From: Wenzhouxiangella sediminis
GTDB taxonomy: Bacteria > Pseudomonadota > Gammaproteobacteria > Xanthomonadales > Wenzhouxiangellaceae
Assembly: GCF_003410055.1 (NCBI RefSeq)
Contig: NZ_QUZK01000034.1
Coordinates: forward strand, 62,001 to 126,000
Length of the DNA stretch: 64,000 nt
Direction of reading: 5' to 3'
This document shows positions 1 to 7,892 of the stretch, piece by piece; the first letter of the stretch is position 1; the number at the start of each line of letters is the position of its first letter. The notes beneath the pieces are model-generated. The model searched no databases. It was not told where the DNA came from and saw only the letters and a list, made by a program, of their open reading frames with translations. A program made the translations under genes and the position numbers.

Positions 1-11
1 AATCGCTCCCC

Positions 12-37
12 GCGGCCCGGCCACCCCGCCGGGCCGC
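12..37. terminator. GC-rich hairpin, possible terminator of an upstream gene
   Basis: A perfect 9-bp inverted repeat (GCGGCCCGG paired with CCGGGCCGC) closes an 8-base loop. The sequence after it is only weakly T-rich, so it may be an imperfect intrinsic terminator for a gene left of the window. No gene is visible in the first 109 bases. Confidence 0.3.
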
Positions 38-109
38 CCATTTGCCTGTCGACGATCGCTCTCGTACCATGGATTCGGGGCATTCAATCGTTGGCGAGGT
101 GCAATCACC

Positions 110-1840
110 ATGCAAAGCAACAGCTGCCGGGCGCTCTCCGCCCTGGCCACCCTCATCCTTCTCGCATCGCTGCACGGCAGCCCGGCATCGGCCCTCTCGC
201 CGCCGCCACCGCTGCCGGTCGAAGCGCTCTCGGATTTCTACGAGGCCATGAACGGCGACGAATGGCACCGCAACGACGGCTGGCTCGACCCGGAGGTCGA
301 TGTCTGCGACTGGTACGGCATCTCCTGCGTGACCGAGGCGCCGGCAACGGGTGGATACGAGTGGATCGGGCGCATCGAGCTGCCGGACAACAACCTGCAG
401 GGGGAACTCACCGCCGAACTGCAGGAACGCCTGTGGACCTACGGTCCCGCGTCCACGCCAAGCCGCGAGCTTGATCTCAGCGGCAATGCCATCCGCGGGG
501 AGTTCACTTATTTTCCCTGGGGCACCGGGGACGTGAACCTGAGCGGCAACCTGCTGAGCGGCAGCCTGCCCGATCTGCCCGCGGAATTGCCCGAAATCGA
601 ACTCGAGCGACTCCGCCTGTCCCGCAACGACTTCGAAGGCGCCGTACCCGCCGGCTGGGACCGCCTGCAGTTGCGCCGCCTCGAGCTTTCCGACAACCGC
701 CTCGACGCCGGTGCCGAACACGCCTTCGCGGCCATGCACGGTTTCGAGCAGAGCTTTCTCTACCTCAACGGCAACCGCTTCGCCGCCGAGCTGGGCGAAG
801 ACATCACCAACGCGCAGGGGCTGGCCGAACGCGGCGACAGCAACGTCGGCGCCGGGCTCGACCTGTGCTACAACGACTTCCTGATCGAAGACCCCGCCGT
901 GAGGGACTGGATCGCCGCACGCCACGTCGGCTCGACGGACTTCGAGGCCTGCCTGGGCCGGCAACGCGTGGCCGTCGACGCCACCGCAAGCGGCAGCTGG
1001 TATCACCCCGGCCGCTCCGGGGAAGGCATTTCGCTGATGATCCTCGAACAGGGTGCGCCCCTGCTCTACAGCTTCGGCTTCGACAGCGAGGGCCGACAGC
1101 AGTGGCTGTTCGAGCTGGGCCACGCCGGCGACCGCTGGCTGCGCTGGGATCCCGTGCGCGAGACGCGCGGTTACTTCGGCGAAGGCATCGCCGCCGACGA
1201 GGACTACCGCTTCGTCCGGTCCACCGGCCGGTTTCGCGCCGACCGCGTCGGCACCGACACGCTCAGCCTGCACCGCCACTACTACGACCTGCTGGCCTGC
1301 GGGCCGTGGGAACCGCAAGTGGTACCACCCCCCGGTCTGTGCCCGCCACCGCTGTTCGACGATCGCCTCGACTACCACCGCCTGTCACGCCTGGCCGGAA
1401 CGACCTGCGAAAACGGCAGCGATTACCAGCAGTATTCCGGCGCCTGGTACAACCCGCAGCAGTCCGGCGAAGGCTTCCTGATCGAAGTCATGCCCGACGA
1501 CCGCGCGGTCGTCTACTGGTTCACCTACAAGCCAGGCGATTCCGGCGAGCAGGCCTGGATGGTCGGAAGCGGGGAGATGTCCTTTGTGCCTTCCGTCATC
1601 CCGGTGGGTACGGAAAACCCGGCTCAACTCACGGTCACGCTCCACCAGCCCCAGGGCGCAAGCTACGGCCCGGACTTCGATCCCGGAGACGTCGATCCGG
1701 TCGAATGGGGCGAGCTCACGATCGACTTCGGCGTACCGGGCACCGGCGAGGTGCAGTTCGAGAGCGTCATAGACGACTTTGGCTCGGGCGAATTCCAGAT
1801 CGAGCGATTGGCCGCTCCCATGCTGGCCGAGTGCGAGTAG
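110..1840 (+). CDS. Secreted plant-type LRR protein with two SGxWYxP-GEG/WFTY modules (paralogue 1)
   Basis: 576 residues. Residues 1-28 form a signal peptide ending in a small-residue site (ASA). An LRR N-terminal cap follows (ALSDFYEAMNGDEW, then CDWYGISC near residues 66-73), like the cap of plant-type LRR proteins. Degenerate leucine-rich repeats (LDLSGN, LELSDN) run to about residue 250 and close with a Cys-containing cap (LDLCYNDF ... EACL). The C-terminal half carries two related modules. The first begins near residue 294 (GSWYHPGRSGEG); the second, from about 428, has RLAGTTC, SGAWYNPQQSGEG and VVYWFTYKP. The start has GAGGTG eight bases upstream. It is first of three tandem paralogues separated by 54-125 bases. 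Function is unknown; a secreted or surface binding role is inferred from architecture only. Confidence 0.8.
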   Translation: MQSNSCRALSALATLILLASLHGSPASALSPPPPLPVEALSDFYEAMNGDEWHRNDGWLDPEVDVCDWYGISCVTEAPATGGYEWIGRIELPDNNLQGELTAELQERLWTYGPASTPSRELDLSGNAIRGEFTYFPWGTGDVNLSGNLLSGSLPDLPAELPEIELERLRLSRNDFEGAVPAGWDRLQLRRLELSDNRLDAGAEHAFAAMHGFEQSFLYLNGNRFAAELGEDITNAQGLAERGDSNVGAGLDLCYNDFLIEDPAVRDWIAARHVGSTDFEACLGRQRVAVDATASGSWYHPGRSGEGISLMILEQGAPLLYSFGFDSEGRQQWLFELGHAGDRWLRWDPVRETRGYFGEGIAADEDYRFVRSTGRFRADRVGTDTLSLHRHYYDLLACGPWEPQVVPPPGLCPPPLFDDRLDYHRLSRLAGTTCENGSDYQQYSGAWYNPQQSGEGFLIEVMPDDRAVVYWFTYKPGDSGEQAWMVGSGEMSFVPSVIPVGTENPAQLTVTLHQPQGASYGPDFDPGDVDPVEWGELTIDFGVPGTGEVQFESVIDDFGSGEFQIERLAAPMLAECE

Positions 1841-1894
1841 CCCGGCATCGCCCCGTCGGCGGCCATCAAGCCACGCCAAATCCGGAGATCAGCG

Positions 1895-4012
1895 ATGCAG
1901 CGAGCAACCACGATTCGACGTCTCGCGACCCTTGCCTTCCTGCTGCCCTGGGCCCTGGCAGGCGCCCAGTCCGAACCGGAGCGAGACGCGCTGGTCGCGC
2001 TCTACCGGGCCACCGGCGGCGAGAACTGGCGTGAGCAGGACAACTGGCTCACCGACCGGCACCACTGCGCCTGGGAAGGCGTCCACTGCCGGGATGTCGA
2101 CGGCCAGCGGCGGGTCGATTTCCTCGATCTGCGCTGGCACGGACTCAGTGGACAGCTACCCGAATCCCTCGCCGGCCTGTCCGAGCTGACCGAGCTGGTA
2201 CTCAGCGACAACAGGCTCAGCGGCCCGCTGCCGGATACGCCCTGGGGGCTGCCCCGACTTCGCTTCCTGGCTGTGCACGACAACCATTTCACCGGCACCA
2301 TCCCGCAATGGCTGCTGGCGCTTGGAAAAGGCACAGGAGTGGACCTCAGCGGCAACCAATTCTCGGGATACCGAATCGGGACGTCGGAGTCCGGTGGGCA
2401 AACCGACCCCGTGAGCCTCGACCTCTCCGACAACCGGCTCGACCACCTGCCGCCGCCGGCGTGGCTGGAAGGCAAGCGCGTGACAGGTCTGGATCTCTCG
2501 GACAACCGGCTGGCGGGCTCGATCGATATGGCGACGCTTCCGCCGGACCTGCTTGAGCTCGATCTCTCGGACAACGCCCTGGCGGAAATCACGGGGCTGG
2601 ACCAAAGCGGCTCCCAGTCGCTCGCCCGTCTCGATGCATCCGGCAATCAGTTCGAATCCTGGCCGGCCGGCCTGGCCGCACTCGACCTCGCCCATCTCGA
2701 CCTCGGTGAAAACCGGCTGTCCGGTAGCTGGCCCGAGTGGCTGTCGACGATGCCCCTGGACACACTCGATCTCTCCGGCAATGAATTGTCCGGCGACTTG
2801 CCGGCCTCGGTCGGTCAACTCGAACTCATGGCGATCGATATCGGCAACAACGATTTCACCGGATCGATCGCGCCGGCGTTCGAGTCGCTGCGCACCCCCG
2901 ACTGGTCGGGCAACTGGCTGCTCGCCGCCGACAACGCCTTCAGCGGCGGTTTGCCGGACAATCTCGAATTCTCCCGCTTCAATAACGGCTACTGGCCCAA
3001 CACCTACGGTGACGTAATCGAGCAGTTCGGGCTGCGCGGCCTGGATCTGTGCTGGAACGAGCTTGAGATCAGCACGGCTGAGCGTGAAGCGATCGAAGAC
3101 GCCCAGGTCCACAGAGGCCGGGAATTGGGGTCCTGCATCGACCAAGCACGCCACGCCATCGATCCGGGCGTCGGCGGATCCTGGTTCGACCCCGAACGCA
3201 GCGGCGAAGGGCTGACCCAGATGATGCTCGACAACGGCCGAGTGATGGTCTACTGGTTCACCTACGGCAACCTGGGCTGGCGGCCCGATGAACAACTCTG
3301 GCTGGTCGGGATCGTCGAGCCCGACGAACAGTCGTTCGGACCGATCCGGCTTGCAGCCCCGGAAGGCGGCCGATTTTCATTCGGGTTTAACCGCAGCGCT
3401 CGCCGCGACTACACGGGCAGCTACACCATTCGGCAGGATCGCGTTGACGAAGATGAAAGCCGGTTCTTCTACGAGTTCCTCCGCGGCGGCATCTGCATTA
3501 CGGGCGGGTGCAGCTATGAATACGACAGCCAGCGCCTCGAGCACGATCGGCTCACGCGCCTGGCCGGCACCACCTGCGAGACGCAAAGCCCCTACCAGCA
3601 GTACGCCGGCGCCTGGTACAACCCCGAGCGCGCGGGCGAGGGCTTCGTTGTCGAAGTGTTGCCCGATGATCGAATCGTCGTCTACTGGTTTACCTACAAG
3701 CCGGACGAATCGGGGCACCAGGCCTGGATGGTCGGCAGCGGCCGCTTCCCGGACGAAGACCTCATCGTCGACCCACCCCCACCCTGGGAAACCCAGGCCG
3801 AAATGACCCTCTTCCAGCCCGTCGGCGCCGAGTTCGGCTCGCAGTTCGACCCCGCCGACGTACGCAGAGTCGAGTGGGGCGACTTCACCATCCGGTTCAC
3901 CGACGAAGACCACGGCCGCGTGTTCTGGAACAGTGAGCTCGACGGTTACGGCTCCGGTGACTACGCCATCGAGCGCCTCGCCACCCCGAAGCTGGCCGAC
4001 TGCGGGCCTTGA
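1895..4012 (+). CDS. Secreted plant-type LRR protein with two SGxWYxP-GEG/WFTY modules (paralogue 2)
   Basis: 705 residues, the longest of the three paralogues because of extra leucine-rich repeats. Signal peptide 1-24 (ends LAGAQ). The N-terminal cap reads ALVALYRATGGENW with a CAWEGVHC pair. About a dozen repeats follow with LDLSDNRL or LDLSGN cores, then a cap with LDLCWNEL and a second Cys. The two C-terminal modules start near residue 428 (GGSWFDPERSGEG) and residue 570 (AGAWYNPERAGEG, then VVYWFTYKPDESGHQAW). The start is preceded by GGAG. The module resembles glycine/tryptophan-rich repeats I recall from xanthomonad exported proteins, but I know no named function. Length variation between neighbours suggests gain or loss of LRR units after tandem duplication. 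Confidence 0.8.
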   Translation: MQRATTIRRLATLAFLLPWALAGAQSEPERDALVALYRATGGENWREQDNWLTDRHHCAWEGVHCRDVDGQRRVDFLDLRWHGLSGQLPESLAGLSELTELVLSDNRLSGPLPDTPWGLPRLRFLAVHDNHFTGTIPQWLLALGKGTGVDLSGNQFSGYRIGTSESGGQTDPVSLDLSDNRLDHLPPPAWLEGKRVTGLDLSDNRLAGSIDMATLPPDLLELDLSDNALAEITGLDQSGSQSLARLDASGNQFESWPAGLAALDLAHLDLGENRLSGSWPEWLSTMPLDTLDLSGNELSGDLPASVGQLELMAIDIGNNDFTGSIAPAFESLRTPDWSGNWLLAADNAFSGGLPDNLEFSRFNNGYWPNTYGDVIEQFGLRGLDLCWNELEISTAEREAIEDAQVHRGRELGSCIDQARHAIDPGVGGSWFDPERSGEGLTQMMLDNGRVMVYWFTYGNLGWRPDEQLWLVGIVEPDEQSFGPIRLAAPEGGRFSFGFNRSARRDYTGSYTIRQDRVDEDESRFFYEFLRGGICITGGCSYEYDSQRLEHDRLTRLAGTTCETQSPYQQYAGAWYNPERAGEGFVVEVLPDDRIVVYWFTYKPDESGHQAWMVGSGRFPDEDLIVDPPPPWETQAEMTLFQPVGAEFGSQFDPADVRRVEWGDFTIRFTDEDHGRVFWNSELDGYGSGDYAIERLATPKLADCGP

Positions 4013-4137
4013 TCGTCGCCGAGCCCGCGCCTCGATTAACCATGGTTTTACGAGCCCTAAACCGGCGCCTGACATTCCCGCTCTTAGACTCTATCCACGG
4101 GAAGGGATCATTTTCTTGCAGTGTGGGAGGACAAACC

Positions 4138-5877
4138 ATGCATTCATTCGACAACCCGCCTCGGCTCTGGTCGGGGCTGGCCTGTACGGCTATTCTGACG
4201 CTTTCGCTGGGCATGACCAGCACATCGGTCGAGGCACAGCTGCCCGAAGCGGACCGGCAGGCCTTGATCGACCTCTACGAATCCACCAACGGCGACGAGT
4301 GGATCAAGAATGACAACTGGCTCGGAGAGCCGGGCACGGAATGCGACTGGCACGGCATCGAGTGCTTCGACGATCTCGACCAGTACGCAGTGATACTGAG
4401 CTACAACAACCTCTCGGGCAGCTTGCCGGCCTCGCTGAGCGACGCCGAGGGCATGCGCTTCCTTTTGGCCGAGAACAACCAGCTCGAAGGCGAGTGGACC
4501 ATCGCACCCGAAAGCCTGCCGAACCTCATGCTGATCGATCTCGCCGACAACCGGCTGACCGGCTTCGATCTGTCCAAGAGCTCGGTCCCCTCGCTCCTGG
4601 GCATACAACTGTCGGGCAACCAGCTCACGGGCGGCTTGCCCGAGGGCCTTGCAAACAGGACCATGCTCGCCCGAATCGACATGTCTCACAACGAGCTCTC
4701 GGGCGACCTGCCGGATTGGCTTTCCGGGCTGGCGCTCGACGAGGAGCTCAACCTGGCGGGCAATGCATTCACCGGCAGCATCATTCCCGCGCTTTCGGCG
4801 ATGGCCGACGAGCTATCTCCCGGCAATCCGGATGCCACGAATGCCGGCGTCCTGCTGGATCTTCGCGACAATGATTTCTCCGGAGACATCCAGGCCGAGG
4901 CCGCCGATTTCTCCAAGGGCATCGACGGCTGGCTGACCCTGTGCTGGAACGACCTTCAGGCCGCTGACGAATCCGTCGAATCATGGCTGGCCGAAGAACA
5001 CTACGGCGACCCCCAACAATGCCTGGGCAAGTCGCTGGTCACCCCCAGCGCAGTAACCAGCGGTTCCTGGTACAACCCGGACAGACCAGGCGAGGGGTTC
5101 TCGATCATGCAACTCGAGGACGGCCAGACCATGGTCCACTGGTTCACTTATGCGCCAGCCGACGATCCGCCCGGCCGGCAGAGCTGGTTGTCGGGCAGCC
5201 GTACCTTCGAGGACCCGTCCTTCGACAAGGTGCCGGTTTTCGCGCCGCGCGGCGGCCAGTTCGCAGAGGGCCTCCCTGATCCCAGCAGCTATCCGCACGA
5301 TGCTTTCGGCATCATCGGAATGGCCTGGACGGGCCAGCAGCGACTCCAGACCGACCAGGAGATGACTGCCGCGGCCACGGAATCGCCGATCTCCCAGTAC
5401 ATGGAGCAAGTACAGCTCACGCGCCTGGCCGGCACCAGTTGCGACAACCAGTCGAACTTCCAGGACTACTCGGGAGCCTGGTTCAACCCCGACCGCTCCG
5501 GCGAAGGCTTCATCGTCGAGGCGCTGCCCGACGACCGCGCCGTCGTCTACTGGTTCACCTACCGGCCCGACGATTCGGGTCACCAGGCCTGGATCACGGG
5601 CAGCGCGGCGTTCGAAACACCGATCACAGGAACACCGCCCCCCGGTGAACCCGTGGCATTCGTGGACTTCGAAAACATGGTGCAACCGGTCGGCACGGCC
5701 CACGGCCCGGACTTCGACGCCAGCGAAATCGATCACATCGACTGGGGCAGCCTGAGGCTGGAATTCTTCGATGACGGCTCCGGCCGCGTGGCCTGGGACT
5801 CCGAGCTGGCCGAATTCGGATCCGGCGATTACGCCATCGAACGCCTGGCGAAGCCGAAACTCGCCGACTGCGACTGA
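4138..5877 (+). CDS. Secreted plant-type LRR protein with two SGxWYxP-GEG/WFTY modules (paralogue 3)
   Basis: 579 residues from the ATG preceded by GGGAGG; an in-frame start 129 bases upstream would put non-signal sequence before the signal peptide and was not used. Signal peptide about 1-33 (ends TSVEAQ). The LRR cap reads ALIDLYESTNGDEW with CDWHGIEC. Repeats follow (IDLADNRLTG, IDMSHNELSG), then the LTLCWNDL cap. Modules start near residue 308 (SGSWYNPDRPGEG) and residue 444 (SGAWFNPDRSGEG, VVYWFTYRPDDSGHQAW). All three proteins end with a conserved tail (GSGDYAIERLAKPKLADC here). The 125-base gap before it holds its own ribosome binding site and probably a promoter, so it may be expressed separately from the first two. 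Confidence 0.8.
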   Translation: MHSFDNPPRLWSGLACTAILTLSLGMTSTSVEAQLPEADRQALIDLYESTNGDEWIKNDNWLGEPGTECDWHGIECFDDLDQYAVILSYNNLSGSLPASLSDAEGMRFLLAENNQLEGEWTIAPESLPNLMLIDLADNRLTGFDLSKSSVPSLLGIQLSGNQLTGGLPEGLANRTMLARIDMSHNELSGDLPDWLSGLALDEELNLAGNAFTGSIIPALSAMADELSPGNPDATNAGVLLDLRDNDFSGDIQAEAADFSKGIDGWLTLCWNDLQAADESVESWLAEEHYGDPQQCLGKSLVTPSAVTSGSWYNPDRPGEGFSIMQLEDGQTMVHWFTYAPADDPPGRQSWLSGSRTFEDPSFDKVPVFAPRGGQFAEGLPDPSSYPHDAFGIIGMAWTGQQRLQTDQEMTAAATESPISQYMEQVQLTRLAGTSCDNQSNFQDYSGAWFNPDRSGEGFIVEALPDDRAVVYWFTYRPDDSGHQAWITGSAAFETPITGTPPPGEPVAFVDFENMVQPVGTAHGPDFDASEIDHIDWGSLRLEFFDDGSGRVAWDSELAEFGSGDYAIERLAKPKLADCD

Positions 5878-5911
5878 CCGGCGCCCGAATGGTGAGGGGC
5901 CAGGCGGCCCC

Positions 5912-6502
5912 TCACGACGCCGCCCCGGCCGAGGATCGCGTGGCAATGCGCCGAACCCCGACGGCGCAGACGGTGCCTGCGGCAACGTAGATGCCGAAAG
6001 TGGCCCACCAGGCGACATCGTTGACCAGGGGCAGAGTCAGCCAGGCAAGAATCAGCAACAAACCTGTCACGACGAAGGTCCAGCCCAGTAGCCGCTTTAC
6101 TGCCAGGCCGCGAGCCGGTCCGCAGGCGGTTTCGCGCTTCTTGGGCAGGCCATTGCCGGTCACCACCAGGGCCAGCGCGATCACGATCATGCCGTAGCGG
6201 GTTATCCACTCTTCCTCGATGGCGCCCAGGCTGCCCAGGGCGCAGGCACCCAGTGCGCCGGCGATCATCAGTGCACCGCCGATCAAGCTGTTGAAAACCG
6301 TTCGACGTTCCCGGGGACGCTCCGGCCCAGGCATGGCCCCGAAGGCGACGACCAGCAGCCAGGCCAGCGGCATGGAGAGCATCCCGGTCATCCAGACCAG
6401 CGCCCCCTCAGGCCGCTGGGTCCAGGCCAGGACGCCGAAGGCGATGGCGAGCAGGATCAGTATCTGCAGCGCGATGGGGCGCCAGGTGAGTTCCTTGTTC
6501 AT
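5912..6502 (-). CDS. SdpI-family-like integral membrane protein
   Basis: 196 residues with about six hydrophobic segments. The segment IVIALALVVTGNGLPKKRE matches the pattern of SdpI-family proteins (hydrophobic stretch, then GNxLPK and basic residues); in Bacillus SdpI gives immunity to the SDP toxin and acts in signalling to SdpR. It overlaps the upstream ArsR-type gene by four bases, the same arrangement as sdpR-sdpI. No SDP-like toxin gene is visible here, so immunity is not shown; a membrane partner or sensor for the repressor is the inference. It could equally be an unrelated DUF membrane protein that shares this operon layout. Confidence 0.6.
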   Translation of the reverse strand: MNKELTWRPIALQILILLAIAFGVLAWTQRPEGALVWMTGMLSMPLAWLLVVAFGAMPGPERPRERRTVFNSLIGGALMIAGALGACALGSLGAIEEEWITRYGMIVIALALVVTGNGLPKKRETACGPARGLAVKRLLGWTFVVTGLLLILAWLTLPLVNDVAWWATFGIYVAAGTVCAVGVRRIATRSSAGAAS

Positions 6503-6798
6503 TGTTCGGATTCCTCTTTGTCGGATTGTTCGGATGGGGGCGCCATTCCGAAGGTCTGCGCGAAGCCCATCAGCGCTTCTTCCAGCACGGACATGCGCAG
6601 CGAATAGATCATCGACTTCCCGTCGCGCTCCACACTCACGAGGCCCGCCTCCTTGAGCACCCGAAAGTGCACCGACATGGTCGGCTTGGAAACGTCGAAG
6701 TGCGACGCCAGCTCGCCGGCGCTCAGCGGGCCGCCGCGCAAAAGCTTGAGGACTTCGCGCCGGGTCGGGTCGGACAGTGCCTTGAAGACGTTGCTCAT
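6499..6798 (-). CDS. ArsR/SmtB-family transcriptional repressor, SdpR-like
   Basis: 99 residues from MSNVFKALSDPTRREVL, the typical opening of SdpR-type ArsR regulators. A winged helix follows (ELASHFDVSKPTMSVHFRVLKEAGLVSVERDGKSMIYSL). There are no metal-binding Cys motifs, consistent with a non-metal SdpR-type regulator. A longer reading from 36 bases upstream is rejected because the best promoter lies inside that extension. The gene overlaps the SdpI-like gene by four bases. An inverted repeat (ATTAG, 8-base spacer, CTAAT) lies between the -10 and -35 elements, suggesting autorepression. Confidence 0.8.
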   Translation of the reverse strand: MSNVFKALSDPTRREVLKLLRGGPLSAGELASHFDVSKPTMSVHFRVLKEAGLVSVERDGKSMIYSLRMSVLEEALMGFAQTFGMAPPSEQSDKEESEQ

Positions 6799-6802
6799 GT
6801 TT

Positions 6803-6834
6803 TTATTATTAGCTAAATATCTAATTGTTGTCAA
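6803..6834 (-). promoter_or_regulatory. Promoter and candidate operator of the SdpR-like operon, probably leaderless
   Basis: On the minus strand, TTGACA is followed after 17 bases by TAATAA, close to the sigma-70 consensus. Only seven bases separate the -10 hexamer from the ATG, so transcription would begin at or next to the start codon. The spacer contains the inverted repeat ATTAG-N8-CTAAT (6808-6825), a plausible site for the encoded ArsR-type repressor. The AT-rich character stands out from the surrounding DNA. Confidence 0.6.
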
Positions 6835-6901
6835 ATGACCTGGCCTGGCGGCGGGGCATGGAGAAGCGGGATCAGCCCAGTCGGGTGGCTTCAGGCCCGG
6901 G

Positions 6902-7840
6902 TCAGCGCGGCGAAAGCCAATCGCCGGGCCGGGGCTGAACGGCCCGCCCTTGCTCGTTTTCGAACTCGAAGGGCACGGAAGTCAGTTCCATATCGCGGTT
7001 GACCTGCACGGCGAAGTGCAGGTGCGGGCCGGTGCTGTAGCCGGTGTTGCCCGAGCGGCCGATCCGCTCGCCCCGTTCGACGCGTTCGCCCGGGCGCACG
7101 CGCACGCCTTCGTAATCGAGATGGGCGTAGAGCGCCATCGATCCGTCGTCGTGGAGAATGCGCACGTAGTTGGCGCGCGGACCGTCGCGTTCGAGATCCT
7201 TGCCGGCGCCGTGGAAGTAGCGGGCGACATCCATCACCACGCCGGCGCGAGCCGCATGCACCGGCGTGCCCAGCGGCGTCTGGATATCGACCGCGTGAAA
7301 GCCCGAAGGGCTGCTGTGGCTGTATTCGCCGCCGAAGGCCTGGCCGATGCGGAAACGGCTGCCTGCCGGAATGGGCGGCCGGTAGGGTCGCGTGGGGGCA
7401 TGCCGTGCGCCGATCCGGCCCGGCACACCGGCGGTCTCGAATCGGTAGGACCAGGATTGCCGGCCGTCGAGCGGGCCGATGGTCACCAGTTCACGTTCTT
7501 CCAGCCCGTCGAGCACGAAGACTTCCGGCAGCTTCGGCTGCGTGACGACGTTACGGGCCTCGACCAGGCCGACGCGAACACTCACCGGACCGTGAATGCG
7601 GTTGCGGAACAGCCAGAAGGGGTCGTCCTTCGGACCGGCCTTGACCACGTCGACCAGGCGCTGCGGCTCGGCCTCGGCGCGCTGCACGGTGACCTCGCGC
7701 TCGGTCACCGGCTTGCGATCGGTGAAATGCTTGACCCCGTCGGCGTCCTCCCAGATATAAATCGTCTGCGCCGAAACGCCCCCCGCCAGAGCCCAAAACA
7801 GCACCGCGCCAACGAGCACCTTCCCGCCCGAGGCGATCAC
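6902..7840 (-). CDS. M23-family (LytM/lysostaphin-type) metallopeptidase with N-terminal DUF4124 segment
   Basis: 312 residues from a GTG start. The signal peptide (VLVGAVLFWALAGGVSAQ) is followed by IYIWEDADGVKHFTDRKP, a DUF4124-type segment common in exported gammaproteobacterial proteins. The C-terminal half is an M23 domain with zinc-site motifs FHAVDIQTPLGTPVHA (H and D), ALYAHLD and TGPHLHFAVQ. Such enzymes cut peptidoglycan cross-links or act as scaffolds. An ATG 84 bases further upstream would make a non-signal N-terminus translated through a heptamer repeat and overlap the serine dehydratase stop, so the GTG preceded by AGGAAG is preferred. Catalytic residues look intact. Confidence 0.8.
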   Translation of the reverse strand: MIASGGKVLVGAVLFWALAGGVSAQTIYIWEDADGVKHFTDRKPVTEREVTVQRAEAEPQRLVDVVKAGPKDDPFWLFRNRIHGPVSVRVGLVEARNVVTQPKLPEVFVLDGLEERELVTIGPLDGRQSWSYRFETAGVPGRIGARHAPTRPYRPPIPAGSRFRIGQAFGGEYSHSSPSGFHAVDIQTPLGTPVHAARAGVVMDVARYFHGAGKDLERDGPRANYVRILHDDGSMALYAHLDYEGVRVRPGERVERGERIGRSGNTGYSTGPHLHFAVQVNRDMELTSVPFEFENEQGRAVQPRPGDWLSPR

Positions 7841-7853
7841 CCAATGCTTTCTT

Positions 7854-7883
7854 CCTGAAACCTGAAACCTGAACCCTGAAACC
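7854..7883. repeat. Heptamer array (CCTGAAA/CCTGAAC)4, single arm
   Basis: Four tandem 7-mers, CCTGAAA twice, CCTGAAC and CCTGAAA, plus CC, fill most of the 52 bases between the serine dehydratase stop and the peptidase start. The order of units is identical to the right arm of the complete element at 36.2 kb. No inverted partner arm is present here. Confidence 0.85.
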
Positions 7884-7892
7884 TTCACCGGC

